A stretch of 7,617 nt of DNA from Burkholderiales bacterium (GCA_026786225.1 JAJAYN010000184.1:1-7617); one strand, 5' to 3'. Shown: positions 1-6,473, counted from the first letter of the stretch. Numbers and translations are program-made. Notes: generated by a model not told the origin, from the sequence alone.

Positions 1-2
1 CA

Positions 3-1658
3 CTGCGCCTGATGGTGATGGCAACGGCGCAAATGGAAGAGTCGATTCCTCTTGCAAAATTTGCGGCACAGGGGTTGACACTTGCGCGAGAGTTGCGAGA
101 TCCACAGGCGGAAACAGAATTTCTTTCTGCCAAGGCGCTGTCGCTGTCAGCGGCAGGAAAATACCTGGACGCACTGGTGGAATTCGACGAAGCGATCAGC
201 ACAGCGGACAAAGCCGGGTTGATGCGCGCCGCGACTAGCGTGATGGTCTCCAAAGCGTTTGTCTATGGTCTCCTTGGCCGTGACACCGATTCGCTAGACC
301 TGTTGTTCAAGGCCCATCAGCGCTATGTCGAGATGGGTGATGACGAGGGGGCCCGCACCACCATGTCGGCCATCGGTAACGCCTATACGCACGACCGTGC
401 CAGTCGTGAAGACTTGTTGAAAGCGTTGAGCTATCACCAGCAGTCCATCACGCCGGAGGCGGAGAAAATCCGTCGGCACGATCTCGGTACGATCTATTTC
501 AATATGGGCGTGGTGTATCAAAGGCTGAATGATCTGCCGAAGGCAAAGCTCTACGTGCAAAAGAGCATCACGCTGTTCCGTGCACTCAACGACCCGATCG
601 GTACCGCATTTGGAAACTACCGGTTGGGTGTGCTGGCGGGAGAGTCCGGCAAATGGGATGAGGCCCTGACGTATCTGGACAGCGCCATGCCGGAATTGAC
701 CAAAGCTGGCGACGCCACCATGGTTTTCAACGTTCATCGCGCGCGCGCCAAAGCTTTCGCACATCTTGATCGGCGACGCGACAGCCTCGACGCGCTCGCC
801 AAGGCCGATACGATTCGTAAAGGCATCGAATCGACCTGGATCGAAGCTACCTATCTGAAAGCAGCAGCAGAGGTATACGCGCGACTGGGCGACTATGAAA
901 AAGCCTACCGCAGCCAGTTGCTGCTGCTGGATGCCGAGCGACGTGGCGTTACCGAGGCGCGGGAAAAAGATGCGGCGGAAGTGCAAACGCGATTTGAAGT
1001 AAAACAAAAGGAAGCCGAGAACGCACTCCTGCGCGCACGCGAGCGGGAAACCGATGCGCGCAATCTCGCATTGCTGCTGGCCCTTGTGCTGCTGCTGTTT
1101 GTGCTCGGTGGATTGGGGTTGTTCCTGTTTCGCCAGAGTCAACAGAATCGCCGTTTTTCAAACCTCGCCATGCGCGACGATCTCACAGGATTGCCCAATC
1201 GGCGCAGCATCCTGGAATTCGCGCGGGTGCAATTGCGCGCCAGTCGTATGGGCGATATGCGCATGTGTCTCGCGCTGATCGATATCGACCATTTCAAGAC
1301 CATCAACGACGAATGCGGACACGCCGTGGGCGACGCCGTGTTATCGGCGTTTGCCGAAATGTGCTCACAGCAATTGCGCAGCAACGACAAGCTCGGCCGC
1401 TACGGCGGCGAAGAATTCCTGCTCATCATGCCCGGTTCGGATCTCACCCAGATACCGCTGGTATTCAATCGCCTGCGCGAAACCATCAAACTGATGCAAG
1501 TTCCCGGTCTTTCGCTCGGAAAGTCGCTAACCTTTAGTATGGGTGCCGTCGAAGTAACCAGGCCGGCGGATGATCTGGATAGATTGATCAAACGTGCCGA
1601 TGATGCACTGTATCGCGCCAAACAGGACGGGCGCGATCGGTTTGAGTTGGGGAAGTGA
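3..1658 (+). CDS. Membrane TPR-GGDEF diguanylate cyclase (5' end missing)
   Basis: This protein probably makes cyclic di-GMP from two GTP at the inner membrane in response to a signal sensed by its TPR region. The frame is open to the left edge, so the true start and probably a signal peptide lie upstream. Residues here are counted from the ATG at base 12. TPR-like helical repeats fill roughly residues 30-310, clearest at about 155-193 and 197-234. A charged, coiled-coil-like helix (about 310-350) leads into one hydrophobic segment (351-373) followed by basic residues. That places the GGDEF domain (about 385-545) in the cytoplasm and, if a signal peptide exists, the TPRs in the periplasm. The catalytic signature is GGEEF at 465-469, an active variant. 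RSND at 456-459 sits exactly five residues before it and matches the RxxD inhibitory site, so product inhibition is expected. The DDLTGLPNRR and DDALYRAKQDGR motifs typical of the fold are present. The family and activity call is strong; the signal is unknown. Confidence 0.93.
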   Translation: MRLMVMATAQMEESIPLAKFAAQGLTLARELRDPQAETEFLSAKALSLSAAGKYLDALVEFDEAISTADKAGLMRAATSVMVSKAFVYGLLGRDTDSLDLLFKAHQRYVEMGDDEGARTTMSAIGNAYTHDRASREDLLKALSYHQQSITPEAEKIRRHDLGTIYFNMGVVYQRLNDLPKAKLYVQKSITLFRALNDPIGTAFGNYRLGVLAGESGKWDEALTYLDSAMPELTKAGDATMVFNVHRARAKAFAHLDRRRDSLDALAKADTIRKGIESTWIEATYLKAAAEVYARLGDYEKAYRSQLLLLDAERRGVTEAREKDAAEVQTRFEVKQKEAENALLRARERETDARNLALLLALVLLLFVLGGLGLFLFRQSQQNRRFSNLAMRDDLTGLPNRRSILEFARVQLRASRMGDMRMCLALIDIDHFKTINDECGHAVGDAVLSAFAEMCSQQLRSNDKLGRYGGEEFLLIMPGSDLTQIPLVFNRLRETIKLMQVPGLSLGKSLTFSMGAVEVTRPADDLDRLIKRADDALYRAKQDGRDRFELGK

Positions 1659-1680
1659 CGGTTATCTCTCTTGACGTGAA

Positions 1681-1750
1681 GCGAGGGCCTTAAAGGACAA
1701 ACACAAGCACCCGCGCGCCTTCCAGCACGAAAATGCCTGTAAACCCTCGC
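1681..1750. repeat. Widely spaced 7-bp inverted repeat between convergent genes
   Basis: The 116 bp between the convergent stops at 1658 and 1775 contain GCGAGGG at 1681-1687 and its perfect complement CCCTCGC at 1744-1750, with 56 bases between the arms. A short T run (1762-1766) follows the right arm on the plus strand. No compact GC-rich hairpin directly followed by a T tract is visible on either strand, so neither gene has an obvious intrinsic terminator here. The arms could close a long-range stem in either transcript or could be chance. I see no gene in this gap. Confidence 0.3.
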
Positions 1751-1774
1751 CAATGCTAGAGTTTTTGAATAAGT

Positions 1775-2653
1775 TCAACTCGCCAGCTTGCGCAACGCAT
1801 CCCGATAACGTCGGCTGACCGGCACAAATCCGCCGTCGCGCATTTTGGCACGGGCATCGCCGGATTCGAGGGGTTCTATTTCCTGTATGCAATCGAGGTT
1901 AACGATATAGCTGCGATGCACGCGTACGAAGCGCGCCGGATCGAGGCGGATTTCGATTGCGGCCATGGTCGAGCGCAGGGGGTAGTCGCGTGAGCGCACG
2001 CGCAGATTTACGTAGTTTCCCCAGGCTTGCAGCCATTCGACTTCTGCTGCCGGGAGCAGAAATTCTTTGCCTAGTTTGCGCACCAGAAAACGCTCGGGGC
2101 GCTCGATGGGCTCGACCGGCGGCCCGGCGTCGGGCTCGGTCAAGAGGCTTGCTTCGCCCTGCAATCGAAGCATCAGCAATTCGTAGAAAACGACGATCAG
2201 CATTACCCAGAAATAGGATCGAAAGTCCTTGAGGTATTCATAGGCGAGCTCGCGCGGCCAGTTGCCAAAGACGTATTGGTCGGCTTGCAGCAGATAGATC
2301 ATCTTGCGCAGCGTCACCATCGAGACGACGTGGATGAGCGAGTAGGGGATCGTCGCCAGTAGATGCCAGCGCAGGTTTTTGCGTAACGTGCCCAGTTCCA
2401 GCGGAAAGCGGCGATGAAAGGCAATCACAGCCGGGACTAGCGCCAGCAACACAAGATTGCTGGTCCATTCCCAGACCACCGGTTCCCATGCCGCGAAGTT
2501 GAGTTTTACGCGGCCGATGTCCATCCAGACGACGAGGCTGTTGATTGCGGCCTGAAGGCAGAAGAACACGATCCAGAATCCCGGTTCGACGACCGGTCGC
2601 CAGGGCTGGTAACGCGCCAGCCAATCCTGCGAGTTTTGCGCGCTTGTTGTCAT
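1775..2653 (-). CDS. Membrane-anchored LytTR-family transcriptional regulator
   Basis: This is a 292-residue DNA-binding regulator held in the inner membrane. The N-terminal half has four likely membrane helices at about 24-44, 61-80, 96-122 and 145-164. A proline- and acid-rich linker (about 168-187) leads to a LytTR domain at about 188-290. LytTR hallmarks are the EVEWLQAWGNYVNL segment (204-217), FVRVHRSYIVNLDCI (242-256) and the closing PVSRRY (278-283). There is no phospho-receiver domain, so signalling is not by the classical response-regulator route; the membrane part probably senses or relays the input. The start is the ATG at 2653 because the next in-frame Met is at residue 44, inside the first membrane helix. 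No Shine-Dalgarno precedes it. The gene is divergent from the acyltransferase gene, a plausible regulatory target by position only. This domain arrangement is common in Gammaproteobacteria, and the target and signal are unknown. Confidence 0.9.
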   Translation of the reverse strand: MTTSAQNSQDWLARYQPWRPVVEPGFWIVFFCLQAAINSLVVWMDIGRVKLNFAAWEPVVWEWTSNLVLLALVPAVIAFHRRFPLELGTLRKNLRWHLLATIPYSLIHVVSMVTLRKMIYLLQADQYVFGNWPRELAYEYLKDFRSYFWVMLIVVFYELLMLRLQGEASLLTEPDAGPPVEPIERPERFLVRKLGKEFLLPAAEVEWLQAWGNYVNLRVRSRDYPLRSTMAAIEIRLDPARFVRVHRSYIVNLDCIQEIEPLESGDARAKMRDGGFVPVSRRYRDALRKLAS

Positions 2654-2819
2654 GCGCGGATTCTAGCTGGGACGAATGGATTGCTGTGGAAACCCGTCAC
2701 TGCCGTCCACCGTTTGTCACAAAACCAGTTCGAATCATCACATTACGGTAGCGGGGACGAGGGTTCTCACCTAATCTGGCGACCTTCTCAACCAACCGCC
2801 GCAACCCGGCTTGACCACC
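2654..2819. promoter_or_regulatory. Divergent LytTR/acyltransferase control region
   Basis: These 166 bases separate the divergent LytTR and acyltransferase starts and must hold the promoter of at least the acyltransferase. The most structured element is the perfect palindrome TTTGT-C-ACAAA at 2713-2723, a possible operator roughly midway between the genes. A TTGTCA at 2714-2719 inside it resembles a -35 box, but no good -10 follows at 16-18 bases. No clear tandem LytTR binding motif was found by eye. No ORF in the gap looks coding. Confidence 0.4.
2660..2665 (-). promoter_or_regulatory. Candidate -10 element giving a leaderless LytTR transcript
   Basis: TAGAAT on the minus strand (5 of 6 to TATAAT) ends six bases before the LytTR ATG. 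Transcription from it would begin at or within a base or two of the start codon, which fits the absence of a Shine-Dalgarno. No good -35 is seen at the normal spacing; TCCACA lies at a 19-base spacing (plus-strand 2685-2690). This is a weak call resting on one element. Confidence 0.3.
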
Positions 2820-4010
2820 ATGCCCCGTCGTCACGATATCGATGCCCTGCGCGCCATCGCCTTCAGTCTACTCATCGCCTACCACCTCGCCATGTTGTAT
2901 GTCTTCGATTGGGGCTGGCACATCAAAAGTTCCCACCTTTCCGAATTCCTGCAGATACCGATGCTGTTCGTGAACCGCTGGCGCATGGACCTCATCTTCC
3001 TGATTTCGGGCATTTCAGCCGCGATCATGCTCGCCAAAGCCACGCCGGGTTCATTTTTGCGCGAACGCAGCGGTCGGTTGCTGATTCCCCTGCTGTTTGG
3101 TGTGCTCGTCGTCGTCCCGGTGCAGCCGTATTGTCAGGGCGTGGCCAATGGCCTGGTGGAGCCAGGCTTCTGGCAATTCCTCAGTCGCTACTACACCGGC
3201 TACGCGTGGCCGCCGAAAGCGTTCGACGGCTGGAAGACCAGCTTCACCTGGAATCATCTCTGGTACCTCGTTTACCTGTGGTGCTACACCGCACTGTTGG
3301 TCGCGCTGCAAAAGCCGCTTGCATCGCGCATGGGCCACGGGTTGCGCAATGCCTTCGTGCACCTGCGTGGCTGGCGTTTGCTGGTGTGGCCGTTCGCGCC
3401 GCTGCTGATCATCACTGTAACCTTGCAGTTGAAGTTTCCGAATAACAACGCACTGCTCAACGACTGGTACGCCCACGCGATCTACTTCACGGTATTTATG
3501 TATGGCTTCTGGCTGGGCATCGACAAGGCATTGTGGGCGGAGCTGGCTCGCCTGCGCAAGGAGGCGGTCGCACTGGCGTTGATGTCGTATTTTCTCTATG
3601 CGCTCTCGCGTGCAGTGTTCGAGGACGATGATCCGCCAGTGACATACCTGATCGTGTGGATTTTTCGCAATCTCTATATCTGGGCAGCACTGTGCGCGAT
3701 CCTGGGCTGGGGACACACGCTGCTGAACCGGCCGTTTCGCTGGCTGCCGTGGGCAACGCAGGCCGTATATCCGTGGTACATCCTGCACCAGAGCCTGATT
3801 GTATTGTTGGCCTATTGGCTGGTGCCGCTAAAAATTGGTCCGGTCGCGGAGCCGCTGCTGGTGGGGTTGGGAACTGTGGCGGGATGCTGGCTGCTTACGT
3901 CGCTGCTGGTGTCAAAAATTGGCTGGCTGCGGGTGTGTTTTGGATTGAAGCGATTGCCACCCGCCGCAGAAGCCGTTGCTAGCGTTTCGCCGCCACTTGC
4001 TCATCGATGA
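2820..4010 (+). CDS. Acyltransferase-3 family integral membrane protein
   Basis: This polytopic inner-membrane protein of about 396 residues probably transfers an acyl group from a cytoplasmic donor to a sugar or glycan of the envelope. The N-terminal HDIDALRAIAF leads into a first membrane helix with a histidine (His22), the usual start of this family; RMDLIFLISG and the NHLWYLVYLWCY segment follow the family pattern. About ten hydrophobic helices run to a C-terminal tail of some 20 residues rich in Ala, Pro and Val. The overall style recalls MdoC/OpgC (osmoregulated glucan succinylation), but I cannot assign the substrate. The ATG at 2820 is preferred because it sits just before the conserved HDIDALRA start; a TTG nine bases upstream (2811) is the alternative. 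Neither has a visible Shine-Dalgarno. It diverges from the LytTR gene, and its last 32 bases overlap the 3' end of the convergent esterase gene. The family call is firm; function is open. Confidence 0.9.
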   Translation: MPRRHDIDALRAIAFSLLIAYHLAMLYVFDWGWHIKSSHLSEFLQIPMLFVNRWRMDLIFLISGISAAIMLAKATPGSFLRERSGRLLIPLLFGVLVVVPVQPYCQGVANGLVEPGFWQFLSRYYTGYAWPPKAFDGWKTSFTWNHLWYLVYLWCYTALLVALQKPLASRMGHGLRNAFVHLRGWRLLVWPFAPLLIITVTLQLKFPNNNALLNDWYAHAIYFTVFMYGFWLGIDKALWAELARLRKEAVALALMSYFLYALSRAVFEDDDPPVTYLIVWIFRNLYIWAALCAILGWGHTLLNRPFRWLPWATQAVYPWYILHQSLIVLLAYWLVPLKIGPVAEPLLVGLGTVAGCWLLTSLLVSKIGWLRVCFGLKRLPPAAEAVASVSPPLAHR

Positions 4011-4866
4011 ATTTTGCCACCCGATCGAGTACCGGCTTGTCGCTGCGCAGCGGCGCCGCGAGGGCAATTAATATCCCGACATGGCCCATGTCTGGATAAA
4101 AGGTCACCTCGGCAGTGCCACCGCGCTCAGCGATGCGTGTGGCGAGATTGCGGCTGTTATGGATACCCACGCGCGTATCGGCCGTGCCGTGCAAGAGCAG
4201 GGTAGGCGGCTCCTTGCCGGTGATGTAATTAATCGGCTGCGACGCCGCGCGAACCGGCAGCGGAAAAATGTATTCCATTTTTTCTTCGGTCAGGGGCAAG
4301 AAATCCATCGGGCCGGCGAGGCTGACTACACCGCGGATGCGGCGCTTGTCGATACCCACCCGGCCGAGATAGGTGGCATCAAAGGCGACCAGTGCGGCCA
4401 GTTGCGCCCCGGCGGAATGGCCCATCGTGAATATCTTGCCGGGGTCACCGCCGTGCTGCGCGATATTGTCAAAAGTCCATTTCACGGCCAGCGCGGCGTC
4501 GTCCATGTACGTCGGGAAGGTGATTTCCGGATAGAGGCGATAGTCGGGGACCACCACCATGTAGCCGCGCGACGTCAATGCCTCAGCGGCGAACAGATAG
4601 CCGCCCTTGTCGCCGGAATCCCATGCGCCGCCGTAGAAAAAGACCACCACCGGTTTCAGCGCAGGTGCCACGGTCGAGTCAACAGGCCGATAAACATCGA
4701 GTTTGTTGCGGGCCAGTGTGCCGTAGGCAATGTCCTGCGTGACCTTGAAGCCGCTTTCGGGTACGAGCGTGTTGAGCAGGCGCGTGGCCGAGCAGGCGGA
4801 CAGAAGGGCGGCGATGCCGGTGACAACAAGCAATTGCCGCAGGCGGCAGGAGAGGGTGGGGTTCAT
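3979..4866 (-). CDS. Lipoprotein alpha/beta-hydrolase (carboxylesterase type)
   Basis: This serine hydrolase of 295 residues is likely lipid-anchored in the envelope and cleaves an unknown ester. A basic N-terminus and hydrophobic stretch end in the lipobox LSAC with Cys25, giving a lipoprotein signal peptide. The fold signatures appear in order: an oxyanion-type YGGAW (78-82), the nucleophile elbow GHSAG with Ser151, the acid in HGTAD (Asp230) and the catalytic His262 in GHVGI, so the triad is complete. The usual HGG of this family is YGG here, a variant seen in some relatives. The ATG at 4866 is chosen because it places the signal peptide at the N-terminus; the frame stays open up to an ATG at 4956, but that start would overlap the upstream Hsp70 gene and bury the signal. 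A GTG at 4872 is also possible. The Hsp70-like gene ends 34 bp upstream on the same strand, suggesting co-transcription. The TAG stop lies within the end of the acyltransferase gene. Confidence 0.9.
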   Translation of the reverse strand: MNPTLSCRLRQLLVVTGIAALLSACSATRLLNTLVPESGFKVTQDIAYGTLARNKLDVYRPVDSTVAPALKPVVVFFYGGAWDSGDKGGYLFAAEALTSRGYMVVVPDYRLYPEITFPTYMDDAALAVKWTFDNIAQHGGDPGKIFTMGHSAGAQLAALVAFDATYLGRVGIDKRRIRGVVSLAGPMDFLPLTEEKMEYIFPLPVRAASQPINYITGKEPPTLLLHGTADTRVGIHNSRNLATRIAERGGTAEVTFYPDMGHVGILIALAAPLRSDKPVLDRVAKFIDEQVAAKR

Positions 4867-4900
4867 GGCCACATTATCTGTGAGAAATGCGGCACTACCG

Positions 4901-6178
4901 TTACGTGGATGCGTGAATGTCGCCAAATTTTCTTTTCGCGTAGATGCCAAGGCCATTGGCCACGCTGGAAAAACGCTCGCCCGTTACGTGCGTGGCATTG
5001 GGGAATCGTGCCGCGATGCGCTCGGTCAAAAAATGCAGCCCCGGGGAGCCGCCGGTGAAATAGACTGCGCGCACGGTGTCGGCGTGCACGTTTGCCCGCC
5101 TCACGGTTTCAATCGCGGTTTCGACGATACGGCTGACTTTGTGTTCCAGCGCGGCGGCTTGCTGTGTATCAGAAAATGTCGCCTGCAGATGGTCCTCCAC
5201 GACGTTCAGGTTAATCAGGCTATGACCATTGAGCGCCACCTCGATCTTGGTCTGTTCGGCCAATGCGGCCAGGTGATGGCCGAGGCGATTGCCGACGACT
5301 TTCATCATCCGCCGATAGCGTACGGCGTCACCGTACATGCTGATCATCTCGCGCAGCTCGATCAGGCGGTTGTGCGCATACACGGTATTGATCAGATGCC
5401 AGGTGGCGAGGTCGAAATACACCTTGCCCGGCACCCGCCGCCCCTGCGGGCTCAGCGAGCCGTAGCCGATCTGCGGCATGATCGCGGCGAGGTTTACCGA
5501 TTGGTCAAAATCCGTTCCGGCGACGTGCATGCCGTGATTGGCGAGGATGTCATCCTGCCTCGCGAGGCGGCCATGGCGCGCCGGGCCGACGCGTACCAGC
5601 GAAAAATCCGAGGTGCCGCCACCGATATCGGCAACCAGCACGATCTGCTCGTTCACGATCCGAGATTCATAGTCGAGCGCGGCGGCGATTGGCTCGTACT
5701 GGAACGCGACCTCGCTGAACCCGGCCGCGCGCGCGGCGGTATCGAGCGAGGCCACCGCCTTCGCATCGCGTGCCACCGCGTGATCGACAAAATGCACCGG
5801 GCGCCCGATGACCACGCGCGTGAGTGGGCTGCCGTGCTGCGCCTCCGCGACGCTTTTCAGATGGCGCAAATAGCCGATCACCACATCGATATATTTGATC
5901 GTGATGCCGTGGCCGATTTCAGTCGCCTGATCCATCAGGTCCGAGCCGAGGATGCTTTTGATGGAGCGCATGAGTCGGCCATCGAAACCATCTACATAGG
6001 CGGCAATAGCCTCGCGCCCGAAACAGCGCGTCTCATCTTCGGCGTTGTAAAACACCGCCGTCGGCATGCCCTGATACCCCGCTTCCAGATCGATCAGGCG
6101 CATCCCACCCCCGTGCGGAATCGCCACAGCAGAATTGGAAGTGCCAAAGTCGATGGCGCAATAGTTGGCTGGGGACAA
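4901..6178 (-). CDS. yegD: Hsp70-family ATPase without substrate-binding domain (YegD type)
   Basis: This cytoplasmic actin/Hsp70-fold ATPase of about 425 residues resembles E. coli YegD in length and in several segments. In order it has phosphate loop 1 AIDFGTSNS (8-16), a Lys at 74 in SIKSILG matching the catalytic Lys70 of DnaK, VIGRPVHF (123-130), QYEPIAAALDYE (160-171, with the Glu matching DnaK Glu171), phosphate loop 2 DIGGGTSD (184-191) and the adenosine motif FTGGSPGL (374-381). The protein ends there, so the peptide-binding domain and lid of DnaK are absent and canonical chaperoning is unlikely. The start is inferred: the frame is open as far as 6700, but the only canonical start codon close to loop 1 is the TTG at 6178; the nearest upstream ATG lies beyond the promoter and would overlap the plus-strand desaturase gene. 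No Shine-Dalgarno is visible. Its role is not established; the esterase follows after 34 bp. Confidence 0.9.
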   Translation of the reverse strand: MSPANYCAIDFGTSNSAVAIPHGGGMRLIDLEAGYQGMPTAVFYNAEDETRCFGREAIAAYVDGFDGRLMRSIKSILGSDLMDQATEIGHGITIKYIDVVIGYLRHLKSVAEAQHGSPLTRVVIGRPVHFVDHAVARDAKAVASLDTAARAAGFSEVAFQYEPIAAALDYESRIVNEQIVLVADIGGGTSDFSLVRVGPARHGRLARQDDILANHGMHVAGTDFDQSVNLAAIMPQIGYGSLSPQGRRVPGKVYFDLATWHLINTVYAHNRLIELREMISMYGDAVRYRRMMKVVGNRLGHHLAALAEQTKIEVALNGHSLINLNVVEDHLQATFSDTQQAAALEHKVSRIVETAIETVRRANVHADTVRAVYFTGGSPGLHFLTERIAARFPNATHVTGERFSSVANGLGIYAKRKFGDIHAST

Positions 6179-6275
6179 GGTGACGGTAGTGTTGTTGGTC
6201 GCGGTGAAAGAGGCGGCGCTGGCGATCAGCGCGACGGCGACGGCACACTGTAGATAAAAGCAAAGGCGGACGCGG

Positions 6276-6304
6276 ATTATAGCGAGAAGGTTGTGATGTG
6301 CAAA
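6276..6304 (-). promoter_or_regulatory. Sigma-70 type promoter of the Hsp70-esterase operon
   Basis: On the minus strand TTTGCA (plus 6299-6304, 4 of 6 to consensus) and a perfect TATAAT (plus 6276-6281) are separated by 17 bases. The predicted start of transcription near 6269 leaves a leader of about 90 bases before the TTG at 6178. The position rules out any translation start in the open frame further upstream for transcripts from this promoter, which supports the TTG start. No heat-shock sigma-32 style element was recognised. Confidence 0.6.
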
Positions 6305-6347
6305 GTGCGACGGCGCGTCAGGTAGCGCACAACAAAATTTCACAAAT

Positions 6348-6359
6348 CGCCATCTGGCG
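6348..6359. repeat. Short palindrome CGCCA-TC-TGGCG
   Basis: Five-base perfect arms (6348-6352 and 6355-6359) flank two bases. It lies about 80 bases upstream of the predicted Hsp70 transcription start and upstream of the desaturase promoter, so it could be an operator for either direction. A palindrome this short in GC-rich DNA can arise by chance. Confidence 0.2.
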
Positions 6360-6396
6360 CGGCGTTTCAGCCATTTTGTATCCAGGAGGCGCGTCA

Positions 6397-6459
6397 ATGC
6401 TGGATTCTTTCGTGCAACTGAAATGGGGATGTGCTGGATCCCATCCCCCGCTGGGATGA
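6397..6459 (+). CDS. Possible 20-residue leader ORF with perfect Shine-Dalgarno
   Basis: AGGAGG at 6384-6389 stands seven bases before an ATG that opens a 20-codon frame ending TGA at 6457-6459 (MLDSFVQLKWGCAGSHPPLG). This is the strongest ribosome-binding site in the window. The peptide has no recognisable family. The DNA from about 6425 is a pair of overlapping inverted repeats and resembles a dispersed palindromic element, so the frame may be accidental. No promoter was identified directly upstream, and the desaturase promoter candidate lies downstream of it. Treat this as a hypothesis. Confidence 0.25.
   Translation: MLDSFVQLKWGCAGSHPPLG
6425..6458 (+). repeat. Two mutually exclusive hairpins sharing one arm
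   Basis: GGGGATG (6425-6431) can pair with CATCCCC (6442-6448), seven base pairs with a ten-base loop. CATCCC (6442-6447) can instead pair with GGGATG (6453-6458), six base pairs with a five-base loop. Only one stem can form at a time. No T run follows, so it is not an intrinsic terminator. The second part (CTGGATCCC...GGGATGA) looks like the short extragenic palindromes scattered through many proteobacterial genomes; that resemblance is inference. Confidence 0.45.
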
Positions 6460-6473
6460 AATGAGCAAAGCGT

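Noticed and set aside
294..1142. A 282-codon minus-strand frame opposite the TPR region
   Set aside because: Its glutamine- and leucine-rich stretches are the reverse reading of CTG-rich codons for the membrane helix and TPRs; no domain is seen.
1659..1774. Intrinsic terminator between the convergent cyclase and LytTR genes
   Set aside because: No compact GC-rich hairpin followed by a T run is visible; only a stem with a 56-base spacer and a distant short T run.
2724..2734. A LytTR-like binding site around CCAGTTCGA
   Set aside because: It mismatches the motif at the first and last positions and has no second copy at the expected spacing.
3051..3788. A 245-codon minus-strand frame inside the acyltransferase gene
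   Set aside because: It has no hydrophobic or domain pattern, while the plus strand encodes a clear polytopic membrane protein.
4867..4956. Longer esterase N-terminus starting at the ATG at 4956
   Set aside because: It would overlap the end of the Hsp70 gene and place 30 residues ahead of a lipoprotein signal peptide that must be N-terminal.
4081..5058. A 325-codon plus-strand frame opposite the esterase
   Set aside because: It is a shadow frame with no domain; the minus strand has a lipobox and a full catalytic triad.
4730..6253. A 507-codon open frame on the plus strand opposite the Hsp70 gene
   Set aside because: Its translation has no recognisable domain and is rich in His, Arg, Asp and Ala, as expected from reading a GC-rich gene backwards. 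The minus-strand frame carries all Hsp70 motifs.
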